A stretch of 10,519 bases of DNA from CAURMH01 sp963525745 (GTDB lineage: Bacteria; Pseudomonadota; Gammaproteobacteria; Enterobacterales; Pasteurellaceae), in assembly GCA_963525745.1 (NCBI GenBank), contig CAURMH010000048.1, forward strand, positions 1-10,519, written 5' to 3'. Under the pieces are notes generated by a model that made no database searches, was not told where the DNA came from, and saw only the letters and a list, made by a program, of their open reading frames with translations. Shown here in pieces: positions 1 through 6,824 of this stretch; position 1 is the stretch's first letter; every line of letters begins with the position of its first letter. A program made the translations under genes and the position numbers.

Positions 1-203
1 TTGAAGATGAAAAATTGATTGTGGTTCAAGTGAACGGCAAAGTGCGTGGTAAAGTTACCGTAGCGGCGGATGCCGATGAAGATAGTGTGAAATCCATTGC
101 TTTCGCCGACGAAAACGTTAAACGCTTTACCGACGGTATGCAAATTATGAAAGTGATTTACGTTGCCGGCAAATTGCTCAATGTTGTGGTGAAGCCACTG
201 TAA
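1..203 (+). CDS. leuS: Leucyl-tRNA synthetase, C-terminal fragment
   Basis: This is the last ~66 codons of an open frame entering from the left edge, read from base 3 and ending in TAA at 201-203. The motif VQVNGKVRGKV, followed by an acidic helix and the end IYVAGKLLNVVVKPL, is the typical C-terminal domain of bacterial leucyl-tRNA synthetase. In the known family this domain contacts the tRNA elbow, while catalysis and editing lie upstream, outside this window. The enzyme charges tRNA-Leu in the cytoplasm. The leuS-lptE-holA order is a common gammaproteobacterial arrangement and supports the call. A USS-based hairpin follows the stop codon and probably ends much of the leuS transcript. The internal TTG at 15 is not a real start, because the frame continues upstream to the window edge. 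Confidence 0.93.
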   Translation, partial: EDEKLIVVQVNGKVRGKVTVAADADEDSVKSIAFADENVKRFTDGMQIMKVIYVAGKLLNVVVKPL

Positions 204-218
204 TTTAATCCAAAAAAT

Positions 219-253
219 GACCGCACTTTTAACGCAGAGTGCGGTCGGTTTTT
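219..253 (+). terminator. USS inverted-pair terminator after leuS
   Basis: GACCGCACT (219-227) and AGTGCGGTC (238-246) form a perfect 9-bp GC-rich stem with a 10-base loop. Two G residues and five T residues (249-253) follow. The left arm carries a perfect USS in reverse orientation (220-228); the right arm carries an 8-of-9 copy. Paired, oppositely oriented USSs are known to serve as intrinsic terminators in Pasteurellaceae. The lptE Shine-Dalgarno begins directly after the T run, so the element may only partly block read-through into lptE-holA. Confidence 0.7.
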
Positions 254-260
254 AAGGTGA
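254..260 (+). promoter_or_regulatory. Ribosome binding site for lptE
   Basis: AAGGTGA lies five bases before the ATG at 266 and fixes that codon as the lptE start. The in-frame GTG at 239 is rejected because it lies inside the terminator hairpin and would spoil the lipoprotein signal peptide. Confidence 0.65.
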
Positions 261-265
261 TTTTT

Positions 266-766
266 ATGCTAAAACAGATCAAAACCTTATTTCTCGCCAC
301 CGCCGTTTTCGGGTTATCCGCCTGCGGATTTCATTTCCAGAACGGCGAATTGATTCCGCAAGAATTGAAAAATCTTGTCTTTGAAAGCTCAGATCCTTAT
401 AGCGAAATGTCGATGGCAATGCGTCGACAATTGCAAGCCAATAATATTAATTTAATTGTTGAGGCCAAGCCGGATTTGCCGGTATTGCGTATAAATAAAT
501 TAACCGCTAAAGACGAGGTCGCCTCTATTTTTAAACGTGGTCGTGAAGCGGAAAAAATTCTTATGTTAGAAATTGAGGCGACGGTACGTTTACATGGACA
601 GCAGTATCCGCTTTATGTGAAAGTTAACCGCACTTTCTTCGATAACTCCCGCGCCGCATTAGCGAAAGCGGCGGAACGCGATGTGATTTGGAATGATATG
701 CGTGAGCAGGCGGCTCGTCAGCTAATAACGAAAATGATTGCTTTACAACATCAAATTGATGGATAA
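266..766 (+). CDS. lptE: LPS-assembly lipoprotein LptE
   Basis: The 166-residue product is called LptE (RlpB), the outer-membrane lipoprotein that plugs the LptD barrel and helps place lipopolysaccharide on the cell surface. The N-terminus is a lipoprotein signal: K3 and K6, a hydrophobic stretch at 7-17, and the lipobox LSAC with the lipidated Cys at residue 20, followed by GFHF. The rest is a small mixed alpha/beta domain with the family's IxKLTAxDEVAS-like stretch and a conserved C-terminal amphipathic region. It is shorter than the E. coli protein (about 193 residues), as expected for Pasteurellaceae. It sits between leuS and holA, as in many gammaproteobacteria, and holA follows after eight bases, so the two are probably cotranscribed. 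A USS at 627-635 encodes part of the VNRTFF segment. Confidence 0.92.
   Translation: MLKQIKTLFLATAVFGLSACGFHFQNGELIPQELKNLVFESSDPYSEMSMAMRRQLQANNINLIVEAKPDLPVLRINKLTAKDEVASIFKRGREAEKILMLEIEATVRLHGQQYPLYVKVNRTFFDNSRAALAKAAERDVIWNDMREQAARQLITKMIALQHQIDG
627..635 (-). repeat. DNA uptake signal sequence inside lptE
   Basis: A perfect 9-bp USS core on the minus strand (ACCGCACTT on +). It lies in the lptE reading frame, where it helps encode NRTF. Confidence 0.85.
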
Positions 767-774
767 ACGGCATA

Positions 775-1803
775 ATGAAACGTTATTTTCCTGAACAATT
801 ATTGCCGACAACCGATAGGGCGCAAGTATATTATTTGGTTGGAACCGATCCGTTGTTTCTCAGTGAAACAGAGGACAAAATACAACAAATTGCGGCGAAA
901 CAGGGATTTGACGAAAAACTTGTTTTTCAAATTGAAAATAGCACCGATTGGCAGGAGATTTTTGCACTTTGTCAATCTATAGGGCTTTTTTCGGACAAGC
1001 GAATCATCGTGCTTGATTTACCGGAAAATTTGACCGCACTTTTACAGAACCGCCTTTCCGCTTTAGCCGAGCTGCTTCATACTGATGTACTGTGTATTTT
1101 ACGTTTGGTGAAATTAACGAAAGCGATGGAAAAACAGGCTTGGTTTACATCGCTAAATCAGTACGATAAATATTCCATATTGGTTAATTGTCAAACGCCG
1201 GCGGCGGAGCAATTACCGAATTGGGTGCTTCATCGAACCAAAGACATGGGATTACAGATTGATCATGAGGCGATTCAGCTACTTTGCTATCACTACGAGA
1301 ATAATTTATTGGCATTAAAGCAAATTTTGCAATTGCTGGCTTTGTTGTACCCTGATCACCATTTAACGTTTAGCCGAGTAGAAGCACTTGTGGAGCAATC
1401 TGCCGTTTACACGCCTTTTCAGTGGCTTGATGCGATATTGGCAGGTAAGGTAAAGCGTGCGATGCGAATTTTAAGCGGGCTGAGAGACGAGGAGGTTCAA
1501 CCGATTATTTTGTTACGAACCTTGCAAAAGGAATTAATGACGATACTGGCGTTGACTAAGCCGCAACAAGCTCTCCGTCTTAGCGAACATTTGCCGTTAT
1601 CGCAACTTAAAGACGAATTTGATCGTTTGAAGGTTTGGCAAAACCGTCGACCGCTATTTTTAACGGCCATTCAACGTTTGACTTATCAAAAGTTGTATTC
1701 TTTTTTTCAGCAGCTAGCGGATATTGAACGACTTGCCAAGCAAGAATTCAGTGATGAGGTATGGGCGCGTTTAGCAGATTTATCCGCGCAAATTGCCCGT
1801 TAA
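775..1803 (+). CDS. holA: DNA polymerase III subunit delta
   Basis: The 342-residue product matches E. coli HolA (about 343 residues) in length and layout. Delta is the wrench of the clamp loader: it binds the beta sliding clamp and opens it for loading at primed sites. The N-terminal segment YYLVGTDPLFL (about 19-29) and LFSDKRIIVLDLPE, with the clamp-contact region between them, are typical. The C-terminal collar has FQWLDAILAGKVKRAMRIL and the PIILLRTLQKEL pattern. It lacks a Walker A motif, as expected for delta. It lies eight bases after lptE with no strong Shine-Dalgarno, which suggests translational coupling. The last 24 bases are antisense to the end of the converging mutT gene. A USS at 1033-1041 encodes part of NLTALL. 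Confidence 0.93.
   Translation: MKRYFPEQLLPTTDRAQVYYLVGTDPLFLSETEDKIQQIAAKQGFDEKLVFQIENSTDWQEIFALCQSIGLFSDKRIIVLDLPENLTALLQNRLSALAELLHTDVLCILRLVKLTKAMEKQAWFTSLNQYDKYSILVNCQTPAAEQLPNWVLHRTKDMGLQIDHEAIQLLCYHYENNLLALKQILQLLALLYPDHHLTFSRVEALVEQSAVYTPFQWLDAILAGKVKRAMRILSGLRDEEVQPIILLRTLQKELMTILALTKPQQALRLSEHLPLSQLKDEFDRLKVWQNRRPLFLTAIQRLTYQKLYSFFQQLADIERLAKQEFSDEVWARLADLSAQIAR
1033..1041 (-). repeat. DNA uptake signal sequence inside holA
   Basis: A perfect USS core on the minus strand (ACCGCACTT on +), within codons for the LTAL stretch of HolA. Confidence 0.85.
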
Positions 1804-2205
1804 ATGTTCGCTTTCGGCGACTAAGCGTTGAATTAATTTTGAGTTAGCCGGTGGAAATTGACCCGCATCCAGTTCTCGTTGTTCGACCCAAAAACCTTCT
1901 TGCCCTTCCCGCCCAAAAGGCTCTCCAATCCACTCTGTGACCAAATAAAAAGAAAAGGAGAGAATTTTGGTGGCATATTCGAATTCAAAACGTTCATATA
2001 ACTCGGCGTGAAGAACATGGATCCCGATTTCTTCTTCCAGCTCGCGTTGTAATGCCTGTTCCGGCGTTTCGCCGCGATCAACTTTGCCGCCCGGAAATTC
2101 GAGGGCTTGCTCAAAGTCCTGACCTTCAAGGCGCTGTGTTAAATAAATTTGTCCGAACTCATTACGAATAATGCCTGCGGCAACTTGTATTCGAGGTTTT
2201 TCCAT
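1780..2205 (-). CDS. mutT: 8-oxo-dGTP diphosphatase MutT
   Basis: This 141-residue Nudix hydrolase clears 8-oxo-dGTP from the nucleotide pool and so prevents A-to-C transversions. The Nudix box GX5EX7REUXEEXGU is complete at residues 40-62 (G40, E46, R54, E55, E58, E59, G61), with FPGGKVDRGETPEQAL leading into it. The C-terminal FPPANSKLIQRL matches the MutT-specific PPAN region rather than generic Nudix proteins. The start is fixed by an excellent Shine-Dalgarno, AAGGAG, six bases upstream. It is the last gene of the secM-secA-(transferase)-mutT cluster; in E. coli mutT directly follows secA. Its 3' end overlaps the converging holA by 24 bp, and I see no terminator there. Confidence 0.94.
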   Translation of the reverse strand: MEKPRIQVAAGIIRNEFGQIYLTQRLEGQDFEQALEFPGGKVDRGETPEQALQRELEEEIGIHVLHAELYERFEFEYATKILSFSFYLVTEWIGEPFGREGQEGFWVEQRELDAGQFPPANSKLIQRLVAESEHLTGNLRG

Positions 2206-2211
2206 GTTGCT

Positions 2212-2217
2212 CTCCTT
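2212..2217 (-). promoter_or_regulatory. Strong ribosome binding site for mutT
   Basis: On the minus strand AAGGAG stands six bases before the mutT ATG (codon at 2203-2205). It is among the best Shine-Dalgarno matches in the window and decides the start. Confidence 0.7.
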
Positions 2218-2222
2218 GTTTG

Positions 2223-2231
2223 AAGTGCGGT
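2223..2231 (+). repeat. DNA uptake signal sequence upstream of mutT
   Basis: A perfect AAGTGCGGT in the 83-bp gap between the transferase gene and mutT. It is single here, with no inverted partner, so it does not form a terminator. Confidence 0.88.
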
Positions 2232-2288
2232 CGATTTTTGCTGAGTTTTATTGTAAAGGAATCGTTAAATGGTTATTTTTGTTGCGGT

Positions 2289-3941
2289 TTACTTTGTGAT
2301 ATCAAGCACATGATATAAATAGCTGCGATAGCTGTTTAATAATTGTTCGTCAGCGCAATCTTCCAGTTTTCCGCCGGATAATTTACGCATTGCAATATTT
2401 GCCTGCATGAAAGTATCGCAAGGCAATCCGGCGATTTCCAGCAATAAACCGCCGGCCTGAGCTAAATCCAGGAAATCTTGTTGTTGTGTCGGTACATTAA
2501 CAAGATTGCCGCGAACGGTGAATTGCGTAATATAATTCGGTTGTGGGTACGGAATTCTTTTTGGAACGGCTTCGCCGCAAATATCAACCTGATGATCGCC
2601 AAAATAGGCGAAAATATAGGCGCTATTTTGTTTTTTCATATAATCATTAAATTCTTCAATCACCTCATTAAGTTTGACGAGACGGTGGATATAGTCATTT
2701 AATCCGCCGGTTAAAGAGGGAGAAAAGTGATTTTCGGCTAAGTGATAAAGATCCGTAAAATCACGTTGATAAGGGCCATGTTCTTTCATGGTAAGCACAT
2801 AAAGAAAAATCGGTTTATCCGTATTCGCTAATTCTTCTGGAACATCTTGTTTTTCAAGAATTTTTTTTGCATAAATGGCCATTTCATCACTGCCGATATC
2901 CCATAAGTTTTTTCCCATCGGCGCGGGATAGCCCAAGTCTTGCGGCTGTAGCATCAGGTCAAAACCAAAATGATCATAGGCGGATTTGGCGTTATAGTTA
3001 CCTTTTGTAAAAGGTGACAATGCTACGCAATAATAGCCTTGTGCTTTTAAATTATGGATTAGGCTGTATTTTAAATGGGGTGCTACGGAATAAAATACGG
3101 CATTTGACATGGCACCGAAGTCTGTCGAAGGCAGTCCGGATAAAAAGGCAAATTCCGATTTCCAGGTTGCGCCGCCGAAAGTATGGACGCGTAACGGCGC
3201 ATTAAACAGGGTATCCGGCTGATTCTGATACATCGAAAGCGGAGGGAATCGATAAGATTTTAATGTAAAGTTAATTGGATCGAGAGTGGATTCCTGTAAC
3301 CAAACAACAATAGTCGCTTTGTCTGAGGCGTGAGGGTAAGCCTTAATATTTTGCGCTTTTTGCAGGAAATAATCGGGATGACCTTCATGCTTTGGTTTTT
3401 TAAAGAAAAGTCCGCGGCAGGACATCGGTAAGTTTAAAAAAACATCTCGCCCGTCGTCGGGCAAAGAGTCCAGCCAAGTTTTTATCGCATCGGCATTTTT
3501 ACTGTAATGCCACATTATCGTAAATGCGATAATGCTGACAAGGCCGCCTACCATCTGCCATATGCCGGATAGAGGTGCGGCGGATTGCCAGCCCATGATG
3601 GCGTAAAAGAGTAGACCGAGTAAGCCGGCGATGGCAAGAAGGGCGCCTTTGTAGTGGAGCAAGGTTTCCCAATTGTGCCAGTCGGTAATCAGGAAAAAAT
3701 CGGAAATCAAGAAGGGTTGTTTGTAATAATGAATTTTTAGTCGGTGGAATAGCATCAATATGATAAAAAGCAAGGCGGCAAAGTTAAGTGCACGCTGCCA
3801 CTGTCCCGTTAGCGCTAACACGGCGCCTGCGAAAAAGAGAAACAGTGCGCAGGCAAATAAATAAGTCCAACGATAATGTGAATTCTTGATGAAAATTAAC
3901 GCTGTTAATGTGAATGCACTTAAAAGAACATACTCGACCAT
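2289..3941 (-). CDS. Membrane-anchored LtaS-like sulfatase-fold transferase
   Basis: The 550-residue protein has about five N-terminal membrane segments (roughly 5-18, 25-45, 51-66, 98-117, 125-144). An alkaline-phosphatase/sulfatase-fold domain follows, expected to face the periplasm. Catalytic landmarks of the LtaS/phosphoethanolamine-transferase group are visible: E217 in WLQEST, the likely nucleophile T259 in GGATWKSEF, H388 in KEHGPY, and D449-H450 in YFGDH. In this family the threonine takes a phosphoethanolamine or glycerophosphate group from a phospholipid and passes it to an acceptor. In a Gram-negative host the likely acceptor is LPS core sugar or lipid A; Lpt6-type inner-core transferases are a candidate, but I cannot assign the acceptor. 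It lies between secA and mutT, which are adjacent in E. coli. The Shine-Dalgarno is weak (GAGTGAAG). No USS lies inside the gene, but USSs flank both ends. Confidence 0.8.
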   Translation of the reverse strand: MVEYVLLSAFTLTALIFIKNSHYRWTYLFACALFLFFAGAVLALTGQWQRALNFAALLFIILMLFHRLKIHYYKQPFLISDFFLITDWHNWETLLHYKGALLAIAGLLGLLFYAIMGWQSAAPLSGIWQMVGGLVSIIAFTIMWHYSKNADAIKTWLDSLPDDGRDVFLNLPMSCRGLFFKKPKHEGHPDYFLQKAQNIKAYPHASDKATIVVWLQESTLDPINFTLKSYRFPPLSMYQNQPDTLFNAPLRVHTFGGATWKSEFAFLSGLPSTDFGAMSNAVFYSVAPHLKYSLIHNLKAQGYYCVALSPFTKGNYNAKSAYDHFGFDLMLQPQDLGYPAPMGKNLWDIGSDEMAIYAKKILEKQDVPEELANTDKPIFLYVLTMKEHGPYQRDFTDLYHLAENHFSPSLTGGLNDYIHRLVKLNEVIEEFNDYMKKQNSAYIFAYFGDHQVDICGEAVPKRIPYPQPNYITQFTVRGNLVNVPTQQQDFLDLAQAGGLLLEIAGLPCDTFMQANIAMRKLSGGKLEDCADEQLLNSYRSYLYHVLDITK

Positions 3942-3983
3942 ACTTCACTCATTAAAACCGAATTAATAAAAAATCAGAAGCCG

Positions 3984-4031
3984 AAAGTGCGGTCAATTTT
4001 CAATAAATTTCATTAAAAATGACCGCACTTT
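3984..4031 (-). repeat. USS inverted pair between secA and transferase gene
   Basis: Perfect USS cores face each other at 3985-3993 (+) and 4022-4030 (-). They extend to a 12-bp perfect stem (3984-3995 with 4020-4031), and after one mismatch the stem continues with four A:T pairs around a 14-base loop. Read from the secA side, the hairpin is followed after about ten bases by a run of six U (complement of 3968-3973). It is therefore a plausible but not canonical terminator or attenuator lying immediately after the secA stop codon. Confidence 0.6.
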
Positions 4032-4039
4032 GAGGTTAA

Positions 4040-6736
4040 TTACACATGACGGGCTCGGTTGCCGTGGCAGTGTTTGTATTTTTTCCCTGAACCGCAAGGA
4101 CAAGGCTCATTACGGCCAATGCGATGGCCCTCGAATTCATTGTTTGCGCCATGAGCTCCCTCTTGCGCCAGTGGCCGTTCGGTTTCCGCCAATCGTTGTT
4201 CCATTTCACGACGTTGGCGTTCCGCTTCTTCAATTTCCTCTTGGGTACGCACGCGCACACGGGTTAATGTGGTAATAACGTGATACTTAAGCGATTCAAG
4301 CATATCCGTAAACATGCCGAAAGATTCTTTTTTGTACTCTTGTTTCGGATCTTTTTGGGCGTAGCCGCGTAAGCTGATGCCTTGGCGTAGATAATCCATG
4401 GAGGCGAGATGTTCTTTCCACAGTTCGTCTAGGGTTTGCAACATGACGCCTTTTTCGAATTGACGCATTGTTGCCGCGCCGGCCAGTTCTTCTTTTGCTC
4501 GGTATTCTTCTTCAGCAATGCGAATAATGCGTTCGCGTAAGCCGTTTTCATCTAGGTGATTATGCTCTTCCAGCCATTGTTCAATCGGCAATTCCATGCC
4601 GAATTCTTGTGCCAGGCGTTGTTCAAGGCCTTTTACATCCCATAACTCTTCCAAAGATTGTGGCGGGATATATTGGTCGATAACGGCATTAAATACATCA
4701 TGGCGAATAACGTTGATCGTGTCTGAAATATCGTCATGATCCAAGAGATAATTACGTTGTTCATAAATGGCATGACGTTGATCGTTGGCCACATCGTCAT
4801 ATTCCAGGAGATTTTTACGTCCGTCAAAGTTATGTGCTTCGACTTTTGCTTGCGCCGAAGCGATGACTTTTGCTAATAATTTTGACTCCATTGCTTCGCC
4901 CGGTTGGCTGAAAGCCTTGCGCATCATGTTAAGTTTTTTCTCGTTAAGATAAATACGCATTAAACCGTCTTCCAGTGATAAATAGAAGCGGGAAGAGCCC
5001 GGATCGCCCTGGCGACCGGAACGTCCGCGCAACTGGTTATCGATTCGACGCGATTCATGGCGTTCCGTTCCGATAATATGTAAACCGCCCGCTTTCATGA
5101 CAATGTCGTGATCATGCTCCCATTGTGCCTTTAATTGGTCTAATTGCGCTTGTGTCGGATTGTCTAGTTTGGCCGCTTTCGTTTTCCAGTTTCCGCCAAG
5201 GATAATGTCGGTTCCCCGACCGGCCATATTGGTTGCGATAGTGACGGCTCCCGGTGCGCCGGCTTCGGCAATAATTTCGGCTTCTTGTGCGTGGAATTTA
5301 GCATTGAGTACATTATGTTTGATGCCTGCCTCCGTTAATGCCCGGGACAATAATTCGGATTTTTCTACCGAGATAGTTCCGACTAACACAGGTTGATTGC
5401 GTGAGACGCAATCTTTAATGTCTTTAATGATCGCGTTGAATTTGTATTGCTCATTTTCAAACATAACATCCGTACGATCATCACGAATCATGGGGCGATT
5501 GGTCGGAATTACGACAGTTTCTAACCCATAAATTTGTTGAAATTCAAAGGCTTCCGTATCGGCAGTCCCGGTCATTCCGGCGAGCTTTTCATATAAACGG
5601 AAGTAGTTTTGGTAGGAAATGGAAGCGACTGTTTGATTTTCGCTTTTTATTTCAACGCCTTCTTTGGCTTCAATTGCTTGATGCAGACCGTCCGACCAAC
5701 GACGACCGGTCATTGTGCGCCCTGTATGTTCATCAATAATAACAATTTCACCATCTTTAACCAGATAATCGACATCACGCTCAAACAGGCTATGTGCACG
5801 CAGTGCAGCCATGACATGATGCAACAACGCAATACGCGCCGGAGAATAAAGAGAGTCCCCCTCAGTCATCAGCCCGTGTTTAACGAGCCAATCTTCCACT
5901 TTAATTTGCCCGCGTTCGGTTAAATAGGCTTGCTTGGTTTTGAGATCAAGCGTGTAGTCGCCGTCGCCTTGATAGTCTTCACTGTCTTCTTTGTCTTGTT
6001 TAATTAATTCGGGAATGAGGCGGTTGACGGCAATATAGAGTTCGGAGCTGTCTTCTGCCTGGCCGGATATAATTAAAGGCGTACGTGCTTCGTCAATTAA
6101 AATAGAATCCACTTCATCGACTAAAGCGTAGCCAAGATGGCGCTGGAAACGTTCTTCTTTACTGTGTGCCAAATTATCGCGTAAATAATCGAATCCTAAC
6201 TCGCTGTTGGTTGCATAAGTAATATCCGCCGCATAGGCTTTGCGTTTTTCTTCCGCAGATAAACCGGGAACATTAACGCCGACAGTCATGCCTAAAAATT
6301 CAAACAATGGTCGGTTGGTTTCCGCATCGCGTCGGGCTAAGTAATCATTGACGGTAACGATATGAACGCCTTTGTTTTCAAGTGCGTTTAAGTAACTCGG
6401 TAATGTTGCGGTTAAGGTTTTACCTTCACCGGTTCGCATTTCGGCAATGCAGCGATTGGTGAGAACCATTCCGCCGATGAGCTGAACGTCAAAATGGCGC
6501 ATTCCTAAAACGCGTTTACTTGCTTCGCGCACAGTTGCAAAAGCTTCCGGTAAAATGTGTTGTAATGTTTCACCATTTTGCAAACGTTGGCGGAATTCGG
6601 CAGTTTTCGCTCTAAGTTCTTCATCGCTTAAGGATTCAAATGTCGCTTCTAATTTATTAATTTTAGCGACTTGTTTTCTGAGTTTACGTAAAATCCGTTC
6701 GTTACGGCTACCAAAAATTTTTGTTAAAAAGCTCAT
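4040..6736 (-). CDS. secA: Preprotein translocase ATPase SecA
   Basis: This 898-residue protein matches E. coli SecA (901) along its length. SecA is the cytosolic motor that pushes unfolded preproteins through SecYEG. The N-terminus MSFLTKIFGSRNER is typical. Walker A is MRTGEGKT at 100-107 (K106), the DEVD Walker B lies at 207-210, and IDEARTPLIISG follows. The second nucleotide-binding fold shows TNMAGRGTD and QLRGRSGRQGD. The C-terminal zinc and SecB-binding tail is intact: C879, C881, C890 and H891 in the CXCX8CH pattern. The Shine-Dalgarno is AAAGAG just upstream. It follows secM by 88 bases, the arrangement through which SecM arrest controls SecA synthesis. I found no perfect USS in this 2.7-kb gene. 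Confidence 0.97.
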   Translation of the reverse strand: MSFLTKIFGSRNERILRKLRKQVAKINKLEATFESLSDEELRAKTAEFRQRLQNGETLQHILPEAFATVREASKRVLGMRHFDVQLIGGMVLTNRCIAEMRTGEGKTLTATLPSYLNALENKGVHIVTVNDYLARRDAETNRPLFEFLGMTVGVNVPGLSAEEKRKAYAADITYATNSELGFDYLRDNLAHSKEERFQRHLGYALVDEVDSILIDEARTPLIISGQAEDSSELYIAVNRLIPELIKQDKEDSEDYQGDGDYTLDLKTKQAYLTERGQIKVEDWLVKHGLMTEGDSLYSPARIALLHHVMAALRAHSLFERDVDYLVKDGEIVIIDEHTGRTMTGRRWSDGLHQAIEAKEGVEIKSENQTVASISYQNYFRLYEKLAGMTGTADTEAFEFQQIYGLETVVIPTNRPMIRDDRTDVMFENEQYKFNAIIKDIKDCVSRNQPVLVGTISVEKSELLSRALTEAGIKHNVLNAKFHAQEAEIIAEAGAPGAVTIATNMAGRGTDIILGGNWKTKAAKLDNPTQAQLDQLKAQWEHDHDIVMKAGGLHIIGTERHESRRIDNQLRGRSGRQGDPGSSRFYLSLEDGLMRIYLNEKKLNMMRKAFSQPGEAMESKLLAKVIASAQAKVEAHNFDGRKNLLEYDDVANDQRHAIYEQRNYLLDHDDISDTINVIRHDVFNAVIDQYIPPQSLEELWDVKGLEQRLAQEFGMELPIEQWLEEHNHLDENGLRERIIRIAEEEYRAKEELAGAATMRQFEKGVMLQTLDELWKEHLASMDYLRQGISLRGYAQKDPKQEYKKESFGMFTDMLESLKYHVITTLTRVRVRTQEEIEEAERQRREMEQRLAETERPLAQEGAHGANNEFEGHRIGRNEPCPCGSGKKYKHCHGNRARHV

Positions 6737-6741
6737 AATTT

Positions 6742-6806
6742 CTCTTTATTTGTTAAACGGTTAGATAGTCATTGAGGGAAGCCCCTCATTTTTATTGAGT
6801 AAAAAG
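6742..6806 (-). promoter_or_regulatory. Candidate secM-secA intergenic control helix
   Basis: In the transcript between secM and secA, a 6-bp hairpin (UGAGGG, loop GCUU, CCCUCA; bases 6773-6788) lies about 40 bases before the secA start. Around it, CUUUUUA (complement of 6800-6806) can pair over seven bases, with one G:U, with UAAAGAG (complement of 6742-6748). The latter contains the secA Shine-Dalgarno. In E. coli a helix of this kind hides the secA ribosome site until SecM stalling opens it. The outer pairing here is AU-rich and weak, so the functional reading is inference. Confidence 0.4.
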
Positions 6807-6824
6807 TTGACGGTTAAATCAATA

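Noticed and set aside
239..265. Upstream GTG start for lptE
   Set aside because: It lies in the terminator hairpin and would add residues before a well-formed lipoprotein signal peptide that starts at 266 with its own ribosome site.
1833..2129. A 98-codon minus-strand frame overlapping mutT
   Set aside because: It lies wholly within mutT in another frame; the Nudix protein in the true frame is unambiguous.
4030..4275. An 81-codon open frame on + opposite the secA 3' end
   Set aside because: It is antisense to the well-conserved SecA C-terminal tail, has no ribosome site and no recognisable family.
5609..5923. A 104-codon open frame on + inside secA
   Set aside because: It is a shadow of the conserved SecA nucleotide-binding region and has biased, Cys- and Asn-rich composition with no Shine-Dalgarno.
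6773..6793. Intrinsic terminator on the + strand (TGAGGG hairpin followed by TTTTT)
   Set aside because: No + strand gene lies upstream that would need it; the hairpin makes better sense in the secM-secA transcript, where no T run follows.
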